From Pseudomonadota bacterium (lineage in GTDB: Bacteria > Pseudomonadota > Gammaproteobacteria > Xanthomonadales > Xanthomonadaceae), in contig JAEWFT010000036.1 in NCBI GenBank assembly GCA_023388715.1, positions 1 to 51,886 on the forward strand: a stretch of DNA of 51,886 bases, in the 5' to 3' direction. Made by a program: the position numbers and the translations under genes. Below the pieces are notes generated by a model. The model had not been told where the DNA came from. It saw only the letters and a program-made list of their open reading frames with translations, and did not search any database. Each line of letters starts with the position of its first letter. Within the stretch, counting starts at the first letter, position 1. Shown here one piece after another: positions 42,224-51,110 of this stretch.

Positions 42224-45200
42224 ATGAAACCAACGCGTCCGCTGCGCGTGCTGTTCCTGTCCCTGGCCTGTTCCGCGGCACTGGCCGCGCAGGCGCAGGG
42301 CATCCGTATCGACATTCCTGCCGGCGACCTGGCATCCGCGCTGGACGCCTACGGGCGCCAGACCGGCACCCAGCTGGTGTACCGGGCCGAGCAGCTCAAG
42401 GGAGCGCGCACCCGCGGTGCGCAGGGCGAGTTCGAGGCCGGCGCGGGCCTGGACCGGCTGCTGCGCGACAGCGGCTTCCGCGCGCAGCGCGATGCCTCCG
42501 GTGCGGTGCTGGTGGTGCCTGCCGCTGCCCCCCGGCAGACACCGGCGGCCGCTCCCGCGCAGCGCCCGGCCGCCGCTCAGGCGCCCGCGCCGCAATCGCC
42601 GGCCACGCAGCCGGTGACCGACATGCAGGCGGTCCAGGTCACCGGTTCGCGCATCCCGCGCGCACAGGTCGAAGGTCCCGCGCCGATCAGCGTGATCACC
42701 GCCGAGGACATTCAGGCCGCCGGCTTCACCAGCGTGCCCGACGTGATGCAGTCGCTCACCCAGAACGGCGGCCAGACCCAGAGCCAGCAGTCCGCCGGCG
42801 GAGCGGACTTCTCGCCCGGCGCGCAACAGGTGGACCTTCGTGCGCTTGGCCCCAACCACACCCTGGTGCTGGTCAACGGCCGTCGCATCGCCGACTTCCC
42901 GCTGCCGTTCGGCGGCCGCAGCAACTTCACCGACGTCTCCAGCCTGCCGCTGGGGATGATCGACCGGATCGAGGTGCTGACCGGGTCGGCGTCGGCGATC
43001 TACGGTTCCGACGCGATCTCCGGGGTGGTCAACTTCATCCTCAAGAAGCGCGCCGACGGCACCACCCTGGACTATCGCTACGGCCAGACCGAGGACGGCG
43101 ACGCCGCGTCGCACCGCCTCAATGTCTCCAGCGGCTTCAGCCGCGGCGACTTCAACCTGGTCGCCGGCTTCGAATACCGCCGCCAGGACCCGCTGTGGGG
43201 GTTCCAGCGCGAGGAACAGGATTCCTCGTTCGACGGCCCGACCGCCAACTCGCGGTTGCCCTCGCGCAATTTCCTCATCACCGACTGGTGGGACGACTAC
43301 ATCGATCCGGGCGAGGCCACCTGCGATGCGATGTCCCAGCTCAACGACGGCACCATGCACCACGCCCTGCGTCCGCGCTACGGCTACTACTGCGGCAGCG
43401 ACCGCACGCCGGCCTACCGCACGCAGATCAGCAAGCGCGACGGCTTCAACGCCTACGCGTCGATGAGCCACGCCATCGGCCCGGACCTGGAATGGTTCGC
43501 CGACGTGCAGGCCGGTCGCCATGAAGTCTCGCTGTTCCGCGCGCCGCGCAGCTGGGCGCTGATGACGCCCGACGGCATCGAATGGGACTACTTCTGGAAC
43601 GAGCACACCGGCCAGATCGAGTATTGGCAGCGTATCTTCACCCCCGAGGAAATGGGCGGGCTGCAGAACGGCATGGTGAAGACCGTGCAGAAGACCTTCG
43701 GCGTGACCACCGGCTTCAAGGGCACGCTGGCGGGCGACTGGGACTACGAGGCCGCGATCAGCCATTCGCAGTACACCGCGTCGATCAGCTGGCCGCAGAT
43801 CGTGGCCAGCAAGGCCAACGCGCTGTTCCTCGGCCCGCAGCTGCCGGGGATGAAGCGCTGGCGCGGCGGCGATTACCCGATCTACAACGCGGACCCGGCG
43901 CGCCTGTGGACGCCGCTCTCGCGCGAGGAATACGACAGCATCTTCGCCTACACCACCTACCACCCGGAGTCGGAGACGCAGACGCTGGCGCTGACCCTGA
44001 GCCAGGGCGAACTGTTCCAGCTGCCGGGCGGCGGCGCCGGCTTTGCCGCCACCGCCGAGTTCGGCCGCCAGTCGTACGACCTCAACCCGGATCCGCTGGC
44101 CACCGAGTACTACTACTACAGCTGGAAGGACTCCGACGGCCACGGCAGCCGCAACCGCTGGGCGGTGGCCGGCGAACTGCGCATGCCGGTGCTGGAGACG
44201 CTGAACCTCAGCGCCGCCGGCCGCTATGACCGCTACAGCTTCGCCGGGCGCTCGCCGTCGCGGTTCACCTGGAGCACCGGCCTGGAATGGCGCCCGCTCG
44301 ACAGCCTGCTGATGCGCGCCTCCTACGGCACCGCCTTCCGCGCCCCGGACCTGCACTACGTGTTCGCCGGTCCCGGCAACGACGAGACCAGCGCGCCGGA
44401 CTACTGGCGCTGCGCCACGGAGCAGGCGGACGTCCCGATGGACGAATGCGACTACGACCGCGAGGGCATCATCCGCAGCCGCGATGGCAACAAGGACCTG
44501 GAACCGGAGACCAGCGATTCGTGGACCGCGGGCTTCGTGTTCTCGCCGGCGCCGTGGTTCGATCTGTCGGTCGACTGGTTCAGCATCGACATGCGCAACC
44601 AGGTGCAGGACCTGCGGGTGCGCGACGTCATGATCAACGAGCGCGATTGCCGCATGGGCGCGCAGGACATCAACTCGCCGCTGTGCGTGGACACCCTGGC
44701 GCGGATCACCCGCATGAGCGACGGCACCCTGTACGGCGTGCACGTCAATCCGATCAACATCGCCCGTGAACGCACCAGCGGCATCGACCTCAGCACCAAC
44801 CTGCGCTGGCAGACCGGGATCGGCGACTTCCGCCTGACCGGCGGCTACACCTGGGTCAAGATGCACGAGATCCAGGAATACCCGGACGAGCCGGTGGTCG
44901 ACATGTTCGCGATCAACAGCGGCTACGACATCCCGCGCACCAAGGCCAGCCTGCGCCTGTCGTGGTCGCGCGAGGCATGGTCGGCCTCCATCCAGGGCCG
45001 CCGGCTGGGCAAGCTGCCGAACGATGACTCCTATTACGAGATCTGGTCGCCGGAAGACGGCACCGACCCGTACCTGCCGGCTACCTACCGCTACAACGCC
45101 AACGTGCAGTACGACATCGGCGAGCGCTCGCGGATCTCGCTGTCGGTGGTCAACCTGTTCGACAAGGAGCCGCCGTTCGACCCGACCTATACCGGCTATC

Positions 45201-45286
45201 CGTACTACGACATCGCCTGGTTCGACCGCGAGGGCCGCAGCTTCTACCTGCAGTACACCCACAAGTTCGGCGGCAAGCCGCTGTAA
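42224..45286 (+). CDS. TonB-dependent receptor with N-terminal STN signalling domain
   Basis: 1020 residues, outer-membrane barrel. A signal peptide (to AAQAQ) precedes an STN domain (about 27-95, IRIDIPAGDLASALDAYGRQTGTQLVY), a Pro/Ala linker (100-130), a TonB-box region near MQAVQVTGSRI, the plug (PISVITAEDIQAAG, LVLVNGRRI, GSASAIYGSDAISGVVNFI) and the 22-strand-type barrel. The start has GGGGAG 5 nt upstream. Cys pairs in the barrel loops (CDAMS and YCGSD, CATEQ and ECDYD) suggest disulfide-bonded loops. The substrate is unknown; the neighbouring hydrolase hints at peptides. Confidence 0.95.
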   Translation: MKPTRPLRVLFLSLACSAALAAQAQGIRIDIPAGDLASALDAYGRQTGTQLVYRAEQLKGARTRGAQGEFEAGAGLDRLLRDSGFRAQRDASGAVLVVPAAAPRQTPAAAPAQRPAAAQAPAPQSPATQPVTDMQAVQVTGSRIPRAQVEGPAPISVITAEDIQAAGFTSVPDVMQSLTQNGGQTQSQQSAGGADFSPGAQQVDLRALGPNHTLVLVNGRRIADFPLPFGGRSNFTDVSSLPLGMIDRIEVLTGSASAIYGSDAISGVVNFILKKRADGTTLDYRYGQTEDGDAASHRLNVSSGFSRGDFNLVAGFEYRRQDPLWGFQREEQDSSFDGPTANSRLPSRNFLITDWWDDYIDPGEATCDAMSQLNDGTMHHALRPRYGYYCGSDRTPAYRTQISKRDGFNAYASMSHAIGPDLEWFADVQAGRHEVSLFRAPRSWALMTPDGIEWDYFWNEHTGQIEYWQRIFTPEEMGGLQNGMVKTVQKTFGVTTGFKGTLAGDWDYEAAISHSQYTASISWPQIVASKANALFLGPQLPGMKRWRGGDYPIYNADPARLWTPLSREEYDSIFAYTTYHPESETQTLALTLSQGELFQLPGGGAGFAATAEFGRQSYDLNPDPLATEYYYYSWKDSDGHGSRNRWAVAGELRMPVLETLNLSAAGRYDRYSFAGRSPSRFTWSTGLEWRPLDSLLMRASYGTAFRAPDLHYVFAGPGNDETSAPDYWRCATEQADVPMDECDYDREGIIRSRDGNKDLEPETSDSWTAGFVFSPAPWFDLSVDWFSIDMRNQVQDLRVRDVMINERDCRMGAQDINSPLCVDTLARITRMSDGTLYGVHVNPINIARERTSGIDLSTNLRWQTGIGDFRLTGGYTWVKMHEIQEYPDEPVVDMFAINSGYDIPRTKASLRLSWSREAWSASIQGRRLGKLPNDDSYYEIWSPEDGTDPYLPATYRYNANVQYDIGERSRISLSVVNLFDKEPPFDPTYTGYPYYDIAWFDREGRSFYLQYTHKFGGKPL

Positions 45287-45311
45287 GGCGGCGACGCCTG
45301 TGCCACATTGG

Positions 45312-45339
45312 AAAGCCCCGGCATGCCGGGGCTTTTTTT
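45312..45339 (+). terminator. Rho-independent terminator of the TonB receptor operon
   Basis: A perfect palindrome (AAAGCCCCGGCA and its complement, 45312-45335) is followed by a run of seven T (45333-45339). It lies 26 nt after the receptor stop. In the other direction only three T follow, so it acts mainly on the plus strand. Confidence 0.92.
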
Positions 45340-45358
45340 GGTGCGGAAAGACCGCCGC

Positions 45359-45979
45359 TCAATCCGCCGGCTGGATCACGTCGTGGTTGCGCCCCTTGAA
45401 CGGCTGGTACCAGCGCTGGATGCGGGCGATGTCGGCGTCGATGTCGTCCCCGAGCTGGAACGGCGCGCCAATGCCGATGGTGCGGCTGGGATAGTCGAAG
45501 TAGACCGGGATCACCGGCACGCCGGCCCCGTGCGCGATCCTCCAGAAGCCCGGCTTCCAGCGCTCGACCACGCGCCGGGTGCCTTCGGGAGCGATCGCAA
45601 ACCACATGCGGTCGGCGTCGCGCATCGCCTCCACCGCTTGCCCGACCACGCCGTGCGGCGATCCCCGATCCACCGGGATCACGCCCTGCCAGCGCAGGAA
45701 CCGCCCGACCAGCGGGATCGCCATCAGGCTGTGCTTGCCCAGGATCGACAGGCGCAGTCCCAAGGCCAGCTTGGCGGCGAAGCCCCAGACCCCGTCCCAG
45801 TTCGACGAGTGCGGGGCGGCGATCACCACCGCCCTGGGCACGTCGGGAAACTCCCCGACAATGCGCCAGCCGCCTGCGCGCAGCACGGTGCGGCCCAGCC
45901 CCTCCAGGAAGCGGCTGGGCGGCATCCGCGGGGCGCTGGGCGGAAGCGGCGGCACCACCGGCGCGGCCCCGTCAGTCAT
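45359..45979 (-). CDS. Lysophospholipid acyltransferase-like protein (PlsC family)
   Basis: 206 residues. Start at MTDGAAPV, because the longer frame overlaps arfB extensively. PlsC-type motifs: HSSNWD (HX4D) near residue 57 and a PEGTR block near 132, with VIPVYFDY between them. The short length and a hydrophobic stretch fit the 1-acyl-glycerol-3-phosphate acyltransferase-like families that act on membrane lipids. The start overlaps the arfB stop by 8 nt, so expression is coupled. The acyl acceptor is unknown. Confidence 0.82.
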   Translation of the reverse strand: MTDGAAPVVPPLPPSAPRMPPSRFLEGLGRTVLRAGGWRIVGEFPDVPRAVVIAAPHSSNWDGVWGFAAKLALGLRLSILGKHSLMAIPLVGRFLRWQGVIPVDRGSPHGVVGQAVEAMRDADRMWFAIAPEGTRRVVERWKPGFWRIAHGAGVPVIPVYFDYPSRTIGIGAPFQLGDDIDADIARIQRWYQPFKGRNHDVIQPAD

Positions 45980-46388
45980 TCCAGTCCCGCCCGGTGCGGC
46001 CCCGCTTGATGCTCCCGCGTTCGCGCTTCTCGCCCAGCCTCCGTTCCTTCGCGCCGCGCGACGGGCGGGTCGCGATCCGTGGCCGCGGGGCATGCAGCCC
46101 GGTTTCGATGAAGCCCGCCAAGCGGGTGCGCGCGTCCTCGCGGTTGCGCTCCTGGGTACGGAAGCGCTGGGCGGAAATCACCAGCACGCCCTCGGCAGTC
46201 ACCCGCCGGTCCCGCCTGGCCTGCAGGCGTTCGCGCACCGCCTCGGGCAACGATGGCGAGTTGGCGACGTCGAAGCGCAACTCGACCGCGGTCGCCACCT
46301 TGTTGACGTTCTGCCCACCCGGTCCCGACGCCCGCACGAAGCGTTCGATGAGTTCGCCCTCGTCGATGAAAAGATGGCCGACTTGCAT
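45972..46388 (-). CDS. arfB: Alternative ribosome-rescue factor / peptidyl-tRNA hydrolase ArfB
   Basis: Hydrolyses peptidyl-tRNA on ribosomes stalled without a stop codon. 138 residues with the GGQ motif (24-26, in GPGGQNVNKV) and the basic C-terminal tail that inserts in the mRNA channel (RPSRGAKERRLGEKRERGSIKRGR). TACAAT sits 6 nt before the ATG, so it may be leaderless. The acyltransferase start overlaps its stop. Confidence 0.94.
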   Translation of the reverse strand: MQVGHLFIDEGELIERFVRASGPGGQNVNKVATAVELRFDVANSPSLPEAVRERLQARRDRRVTAEGVLVISAQRFRTQERNREDARTRLAGFIETGLHAPRPRIATRPSRGAKERRLGEKRERGSIKRGRTGRDWND

Positions 46389-46394
46389 CGCGGG

Positions 46395-46400
46395 ATTGTA
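46395..46400 (-). promoter_or_regulatory. -10 element placed for a leaderless arfB transcript
   Basis: Minus-strand TACAAT followed by CCCGCG and the ATG. Six-nucleotide spacing as at pyrE and ydfG; no -35 seen. Confidence 0.5.
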
Positions 46401-46412
46401 GGGCGCACTGGC

Positions 46413-47135
46413 TCAGCCCGGGGCGCCCGGATCGAACAGCGCCAGCGCCTTCGCGAACTCGGCGTCCACCGGCGCGATCGCCTCGATGGTGTTTCCACTG
46501 GCCGGATGCGCGAACGCCAGCCGGCGCGCGTGCAGCAGCATGCGGTGGATGCCGAGCATGCGGAAATTGCGGTTGTGGCGACCGTCACCGTGGCTGCTGT
46601 CGCCGACCAGGTGGTGCGAGGCGTGCTTGAGGTGGCGGCGAATCTGGCGGAAGCGGCCGGTGCGCGGCGAGGCGCGCAGCCAGGCATAGCGGGACGTGTC
46701 GAAACCCGCCGAAGGCAGCGCCAGTTCGCAGCGTCCCAGCACTTCGAAGTCGGTGACCGCCGGCCTCTTCTGCGGCTTGCCCGGGCCGCCATCCAGCGGA
46801 TGGTCGATGGTGAACAGGTCCTCCGCCGGCCAGCCGCGGCAGATCGCCCAGTAGTCCTTCTGGAAAGCCGCCTGCCCCACCCCATGTGCCATCAGCACCT
46901 TGCCCAGGGCCGACGCGGTCTCGCGGTCGAACGCCAGCAGCATGCAACCGCTGGTCGCCCGGTCCAGCCGGTGCACCAGGAAGATCGGCTTGCCGAACTG
47001 GTCGCGCAGGCGGTCGGCGGCGAAGTCCGTTTCACCGCGGGCCAGCGCGCTGTCATGCGCCATCAGGCCGGCGGGCTTGGCCACGACCGCGAGGGCGTCG
47101 TCGAGGTAGAGCACGGGCAGCGCGGCGTCATCCAT
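46413..47135 (-). CDS. truC: tRNA pseudouridine synthase TruC (RluA family)
   Basis: 240 residues starting MDDAALPVLYLDDALAVVAKPAG; the longer in-frame start (47162) lies upstream of the -10. The catalytic Asp58 is in HRLDRATSG, followed by KDYWAICRG and the family end RRHLKHASHHLVGDSSHGDGRHNR. These match TruC, which modifies U65 of tRNA-Ile and tRNA-Asp, better than RluA or RluC. Divergent from an M16 protease gene. Confidence 0.88.
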   Translation of the reverse strand: MDDAALPVLYLDDALAVVAKPAGLMAHDSALARGETDFAADRLRDQFGKPIFLVHRLDRATSGCMLLAFDRETASALGKVLMAHGVGQAAFQKDYWAICRGWPAEDLFTIDHPLDGGPGKPQKRPAVTDFEVLGRCELALPSAGFDTSRYAWLRASPRTGRFRQIRRHLKHASHHLVGDSSHGDGRHNRNFRMLGIHRMLLHARRLAFAHPASGNTIEAIAPVDAEFAKALALFDPGAPG

Positions 47136-47140
47136 GCGGC

Positions 47141-47146
47141 ATTGTC
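47141..47146 (-). promoter_or_regulatory. -10 element placed for a leaderless truC transcript
   Basis: Minus-strand GACAAT followed by 5 nt (GCCGC) and the ATG at 47135. Supports that start over the one at 47162. Confidence 0.45.
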
Positions 47147-47214
47147 GCCGACGGCAGGTCATGCGATCGCCCCGCGCATGACCGTCGACCCATTCGCGCG
47201 CGCCAGCGCATCGC

Positions 47215-47220
47215 TAGACT
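47215..47220 (+). promoter_or_regulatory. -10 element upstream of the M16 protease gene
   Basis: TAGACT, 28 nt before the ATG at 47249. An earlier in-frame ATG is not needed. Confidence 0.35.
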
Positions 47221-47248
47221 GGCCGCCCACCCCGGATGGACCCGCCCG

Positions 47249-50011
47249 ATGACGTCGATGCCGCTGCGCGCCCTTGCCCTCGCCTGCCTGCTGGCGCTGC
47301 CAGCCCTTGCCAGCGCGCAGGTGCCGCTGCCCAAGGGCGCAAGCGCGGGACCCTGCGTGGAAGGCATCTGCGAGTACAAGCTGGGCAACGGCCTGCGCGT
47401 GCTGCTGTTCCCCGACGCGAGCAAGCCAACCGTGACCGTCAACCTGACCTACCTGGTCGGCAGCGTGCACGAGAACTACGGCGAGACCGGCATGGCGCAC
47501 CTGCTGGAGCACCTGCTGTTCAAGGGCACGCCGACCCACGCTGACATCCCCGGCGAACTGAAGAAGCGCGGTGTGGGCTTCAATGCCACCACCTCGCTCG
47601 ACCGCACCAACTACTTCAGCAGCTTCCCGGCCAATGACGCGACGCTGGACTTCGTGCTCGCGCTCGAGGCCGACCGCATGCGCAACTCCTTCGTGGCGAA
47701 AGCGGACCTCGACAGCGAGATGACGGTCGTGCGCAACGAGCTGGAGCGCAACGAGAACAATCCGGGCAGCGTGCTCAACCAGCGCCTGCGCTCGGTGGCC
47801 TACGACTGGCACAACTACGGCAACAGCACGATCGGCGCGCGCAGCGACGTCGAGCAGGTGCCGATCGAGCGCCTGCAGGCGTTCTACCGGACCTGGTACC
47901 GGCCGGACAATGCGGTGCTGATCGTCGCCGGCCGCTTCGATGCCGCACAGGTGCTGGCGACGGTGGCGCGCAGGTTCGCGCCGCTGAAGAACCCGGCCAA
48001 CGCGTTGCCGGTCGCCTGGACCCGCGAGACCACCCAGGACGGCGCGCGCGAGGTCAACGTGCGCCGCAGCGGCGACATCCGCATCACCAGCCTCGCCTAC
48101 CACATCCCCGCCGCGACCCATCCGGACACGCCGGCACTGGTGATGCTGGGCAACATCCTGTCGCACACGCCCGGCGGGCGCCTGCACAAGGCGCTGGTGG
48201 AAACCAAGCTGGCGGCCGGCACCGGTGCTGGCGCGGGCGCCATGCGCGACCCGGGGCTGTTCAACCTCGCGGTGGTGGTGCCACCCGATGGCGATGCCGC
48301 GAAGGCCGAGGCCGAGCTGCTGCGCCAGGCCGAGTCGATGGCCAGCATGCCGGTCAGCGCCGCGGAACTGGCCGACGCCCGCCAGCGCTTCGCCAACAGC
48401 TACGAGCAAGCCTTCAACAACGTCAACGCGGTCAGCATGTCGCTGTCGGAATACGTGGCGGCCGGCGACTGGCGGCTGTGGTTCGTGCTGCGCGATGCGA
48501 TCGACAAGGTCACGGTGGACGACGTCAACCGCGTGGCCCGCACCTACCTGGTGGCGGACAACCGCACGCTCGCCCGCTTCATCCCCACCCAGGACCCGGT
48601 GCGGGCGAACATCGCGCCGGCGCCGCCGGTGGCCGCGCTGGTGGACGGCTACCGCGGCCGCGCCGCGGTGGAAGCCGGCGAGGTGTTCGACCCCTCGCCC
48701 GCCAACATCGCCGCGCGCAGCGAGGTCTACACGATTGGCGAGGGGCTGACGGTGTCCCTGCTGCCGAAGAAGACCCGCGGCGGCACCGTGGTGGTGGACG
48801 CCGACTTCCGCTTCGCCGACATCGACGCGATCGGCCGCAGCCCCTCCTCCGCGCCCGGCCTCGCCGGGGCGATGCTGATGCGCGGCAGCCGCACGCTCGA
48901 TCGCGCGGCAATCGACAAGCGGCTGGAGGAACTGAAGACCAGCGGCGGCGTCAGCGGTGGCACCCAGTCGGCCGGGATTTCGCTCAACACGCGGCGCGCG
49001 ACGCTGGCCGAGGCGCTCACCCTGGCGGCGCACCTGCTGCGCAACCCGGCGTTCCCCGAAAGCGAATTCGAGCAGCTGCGGCTGCAGGCGATCACCGGGC
49101 TGGAGGCGGGGCGCAAGGAGCCGGGCACCGTCGCCGGGCAGGCGATGGCGCAGGCGTTCGACCCGTGGCCGGCCGGCCATCCGTTCCGCTTCCGCAGCAT
49201 CGACCAGCAGGTTGCCGAACTGAAGACACTCAAGCTCGATGACCTTCGCGCGTGGCACCGCGACGCCTACGGCACCACCGAGGGCCAGATCGCCATCGTC
49301 GGCGACTTCGATCCCGCGGAGGTCAAGCCGCTGCTGCAGCGCCTGTTCGCCGACTGGAAGCCCGGCGTGGCCTATGCGCCGGTGTCCACGCGCTACCACG
49401 CCGTCGCTCCGCGGCGGCAGGCAATGGAAACGCCGGACAAGGCCAACGCGGTGTTCGTCGCGCGCCACAACCTGCCGCTCAACGACGATGCGCCGGAATA
49501 CGCCGCTCTGATGGTGGCCAACGACATCTTCGGCAGCAGCGGCCTGAAGTCGCGCCTGGGCGATCGCGTGCGGCAGAAGGACGGTCTCTCCTACAGCATC
49601 GGCAGTGGCATCAGCGCCGACGTCAGCCGCGACGGCAAGGACGATGCCGGCAGCTTCAGCATCCAGGGCATCGCCGCGCCGCAGAACGTGGCAAGGCTGG
49701 AAGCGGCAGTGCGCGAGGAGCTCACCCGCTTCGTGCGCGATGGCATCACCGCGGCGGAGCTGAAGGACGCGGTCGACGGCATGCTCACCCAGCGCGAGCA
49801 GTCGCGCGCCAGCGACGGCACCGTCGCCGCGATGCTCAACTCCGACGCCTTCCTCGGCCGGCCGATGCTGCGCCGCGCCGAGTTCGACGCCAGGCTGCGC
49901 GCGCTGACGGTGGACGAGGTCAACGCCGCGATCCGCAAGTTCCTCAAGCCCGACCAGCTCAGCGTGTTCGTGGCCGGCGACTTCGCGAACGCGGGCAAGG
50001 CGTCCCAGTAA
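47249..50011 (+). CDS. Secreted two-repeat M16 zinc peptidase
   Basis: 920 residues with a signal peptide (to ASAQ, residue 24). The first M16 half has the inverted zinc motif HLLEH (H84, E87, H88) and the downstream Glu stretch VVRNELERNENN. The second half (from about 490) shows the M16C pattern (GLAGAMLMRGSRTLD, TVAGQAMAQAF, NGLPLN-like HNLPLND) but no HxxEH, as usual in two-domain members. Periplasmic peptide degradation is expected; specificity unknown. Confidence 0.92.
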   Translation: MTSMPLRALALACLLALPALASAQVPLPKGASAGPCVEGICEYKLGNGLRVLLFPDASKPTVTVNLTYLVGSVHENYGETGMAHLLEHLLFKGTPTHADIPGELKKRGVGFNATTSLDRTNYFSSFPANDATLDFVLALEADRMRNSFVAKADLDSEMTVVRNELERNENNPGSVLNQRLRSVAYDWHNYGNSTIGARSDVEQVPIERLQAFYRTWYRPDNAVLIVAGRFDAAQVLATVARRFAPLKNPANALPVAWTRETTQDGAREVNVRRSGDIRITSLAYHIPAATHPDTPALVMLGNILSHTPGGRLHKALVETKLAAGTGAGAGAMRDPGLFNLAVVVPPDGDAAKAEAELLRQAESMASMPVSAAELADARQRFANSYEQAFNNVNAVSMSLSEYVAAGDWRLWFVLRDAIDKVTVDDVNRVARTYLVADNRTLARFIPTQDPVRANIAPAPPVAALVDGYRGRAAVEAGEVFDPSPANIAARSEVYTIGEGLTVSLLPKKTRGGTVVVDADFRFADIDAIGRSPSSAPGLAGAMLMRGSRTLDRAAIDKRLEELKTSGGVSGGTQSAGISLNTRRATLAEALTLAAHLLRNPAFPESEFEQLRLQAITGLEAGRKEPGTVAGQAMAQAFDPWPAGHPFRFRSIDQQVAELKTLKLDDLRAWHRDAYGTTEGQIAIVGDFDPAEVKPLLQRLFADWKPGVAYAPVSTRYHAVAPRRQAMETPDKANAVFVARHNLPLNDDAPEYAALMVANDIFGSSGLKSRLGDRVRQKDGLSYSIGSGISADVSRDGKDDAGSFSIQGIAAPQNVARLEAAVREELTRFVRDGITAAELKDAVDGMLTQREQSRASDGTVAAMLNSDAFLGRPMLRRAEFDARLRALTVDEVNAAIRKFLKPDQLSVFVAGDFANAGKASQ

Positions 50012-50036
50012 GGCAGCACCAGCGCTGCTACGGGTA

Positions 50037-50128
50037 TCCGGCGGCCCCTGGCTGCACGCGAAATCAAGGGGGAGGCGAAGACGCAGTCTTCGCCGGAGGA
50101 CATTCGCGGGAAGCCAGGGGCCGCCGGA
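50037..50128. repeat. 92-bp structured element with nested inverted repeats
   Basis: Outer arms of 17 bp pair perfectly (50037-50053 with 50112-50128). The inner perfect 9-bp hairpin GGCGAAGAC-GCA-GTCTTCGCC is at 50074-50094. Shorter CGCGAA/TTCGCG arms lie between them, so a multi-branched fold is possible. It fills most of the 127-nt gap between the convergent M16 and CDF genes. It may be a REP/REPIN-like or MITE-like repeat, or a bidirectional terminator; there is no T-run. Confidence 0.55.
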
Positions 50129-50138
50129 GGCCACTCGC

Positions 50139-51071
50139 CTATGGATGCAGCCCTTCGGTTCCGCAGTGCGTGAATTCCAGCTGCAGGGTCGCGTGCCCCA
50201 CGTGGAAGCGCGCCCGCAGCATCCCGGCCATCTGCGCGCGCACCGCGTCGGCGTCGGCCGCACCCGCGTGCAGCAGCACGTGCGCGGTGAGGATCGGCTC
50301 GCGCGAACCCAGTGCCCAGGCGTGCAGGTCGTGCACGCCGGCCACGCCGGGCTGCTCGAGCATGGCGGCGCGGACCGCGTCCAGGTCCAGCCCGGTGGGC
50401 ACGCCCTGCATCAGCACGTGCCCGGCCTGGCGCAGCAGCACCCACGTCCGCGGCAGCACCCATAGTCCGATCAGCACCGCGATGATCGGATCGATCACGG
50501 TCCAGCCGGTGACGCGGATCGCCAGCGCGCCCAGGATGACACCGACCGAGCCGAGCATGTCGCTCCACACCTCGAGGTAGGCGCCGCGGATGTTGAGGCT
50601 CTCGCCGGCGCCCGCGCGCAACAGGCGCATCGAGGCCAGGTTCACCACCAGGCCGAGCACCGCGATCGCCAGCATGCCGCCGGTCGCCACTTCGGGTGGC
50701 GCGCGGAAGCGGTCGATCGCCGCCCACAGGATGTAGCCGGCCACTACGAACAGCAGCCCGCCGTTGGCCACCGCCCCCAGCGCTTCCATCCGCGCGTAGC
50801 CGTAGGTCCGGCGCGCGTCGGCCGGTCGCCGCGACATCCGGATCGCGAACAGCGAGATCCCGAGCGCCAGCACGTCGGTCATCATGTGCGCCGCGTCCGA
50901 GAGCAGCGCCAGGCTGTTGGTCAGCAGCGCGCCGGCGAATTCAATCAGCAGGAAGCCAAGCGTCAGCGCGAAGGCGATCCACAGCGGGCGCTCGTACTTG
51001 ACGTCCAGCGGCACGTGGCTGTGGCCGGCGTCGCCATGCGCATGCCCGTGATGGTGGTCGCCGCTGCCCAT
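50139..51071 (-). CDS. CDF-family cation (zinc-type) efflux protein
   Basis: Inner-membrane metal/proton antiporter of the CzcD/ZitB group. 310 residues: a His-rich N-terminus (DHHHGHAHGDAGHSH), six membrane segments, site motifs HMMTD in TM2 and SDMLGS in TM5, and a cytoplasmic C-terminal domain (VHDLHAWALGS...). Exports Zn or similar divalent ions; the exact metal is not certain. It ends 10 nt from the structured repeat. Confidence 0.92.
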   Translation of the reverse strand: MGSGDHHHGHAHGDAGHSHVPLDVKYERPLWIAFALTLGFLLIEFAGALLTNSLALLSDAAHMMTDVLALGISLFAIRMSRRPADARRTYGYARMEALGAVANGGLLFVVAGYILWAAIDRFRAPPEVATGGMLAIAVLGLVVNLASMRLLRAGAGESLNIRGAYLEVWSDMLGSVGVILGALAIRVTGWTVIDPIIAVLIGLWVLPRTWVLLRQAGHVLMQGVPTGLDLDAVRAAMLEQPGVAGVHDLHAWALGSREPILTAHVLLHAGAADADAVRAQMAGMLRARFHVGHATLQLEFTHCGTEGLHP

Positions 51072-51110
51072 GGGCCGAACACTAGCCGGCGCGCGGGCGG
51101 TTACACAATC

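Noticed and set aside
40973..45262. A 1429-codon open frame on the minus strand across FecI, FecR and the TonB receptor
   Set aside because: It is a codon-bias shadow of the plus-strand genes: repetitive Ala/Arg/Gly/His/Val composition, no domain, and all three plus-strand genes have clear motifs.
38507..45286. Lasso-peptide or siderophore cluster
   Set aside because: FecI/FecR/TonB receptor plus a peptidase is reminiscent, but I find no precursor peptide, no B or C maturation enzyme and no synthetase gene.
47159..50263. A 1034-codon open frame on the minus strand opposite the M16 protease
   Set aside because: Same kind of GC-rich antisense shadow; no signal peptide or domain, and the plus strand encodes intact zinc ligands and a signal peptide.
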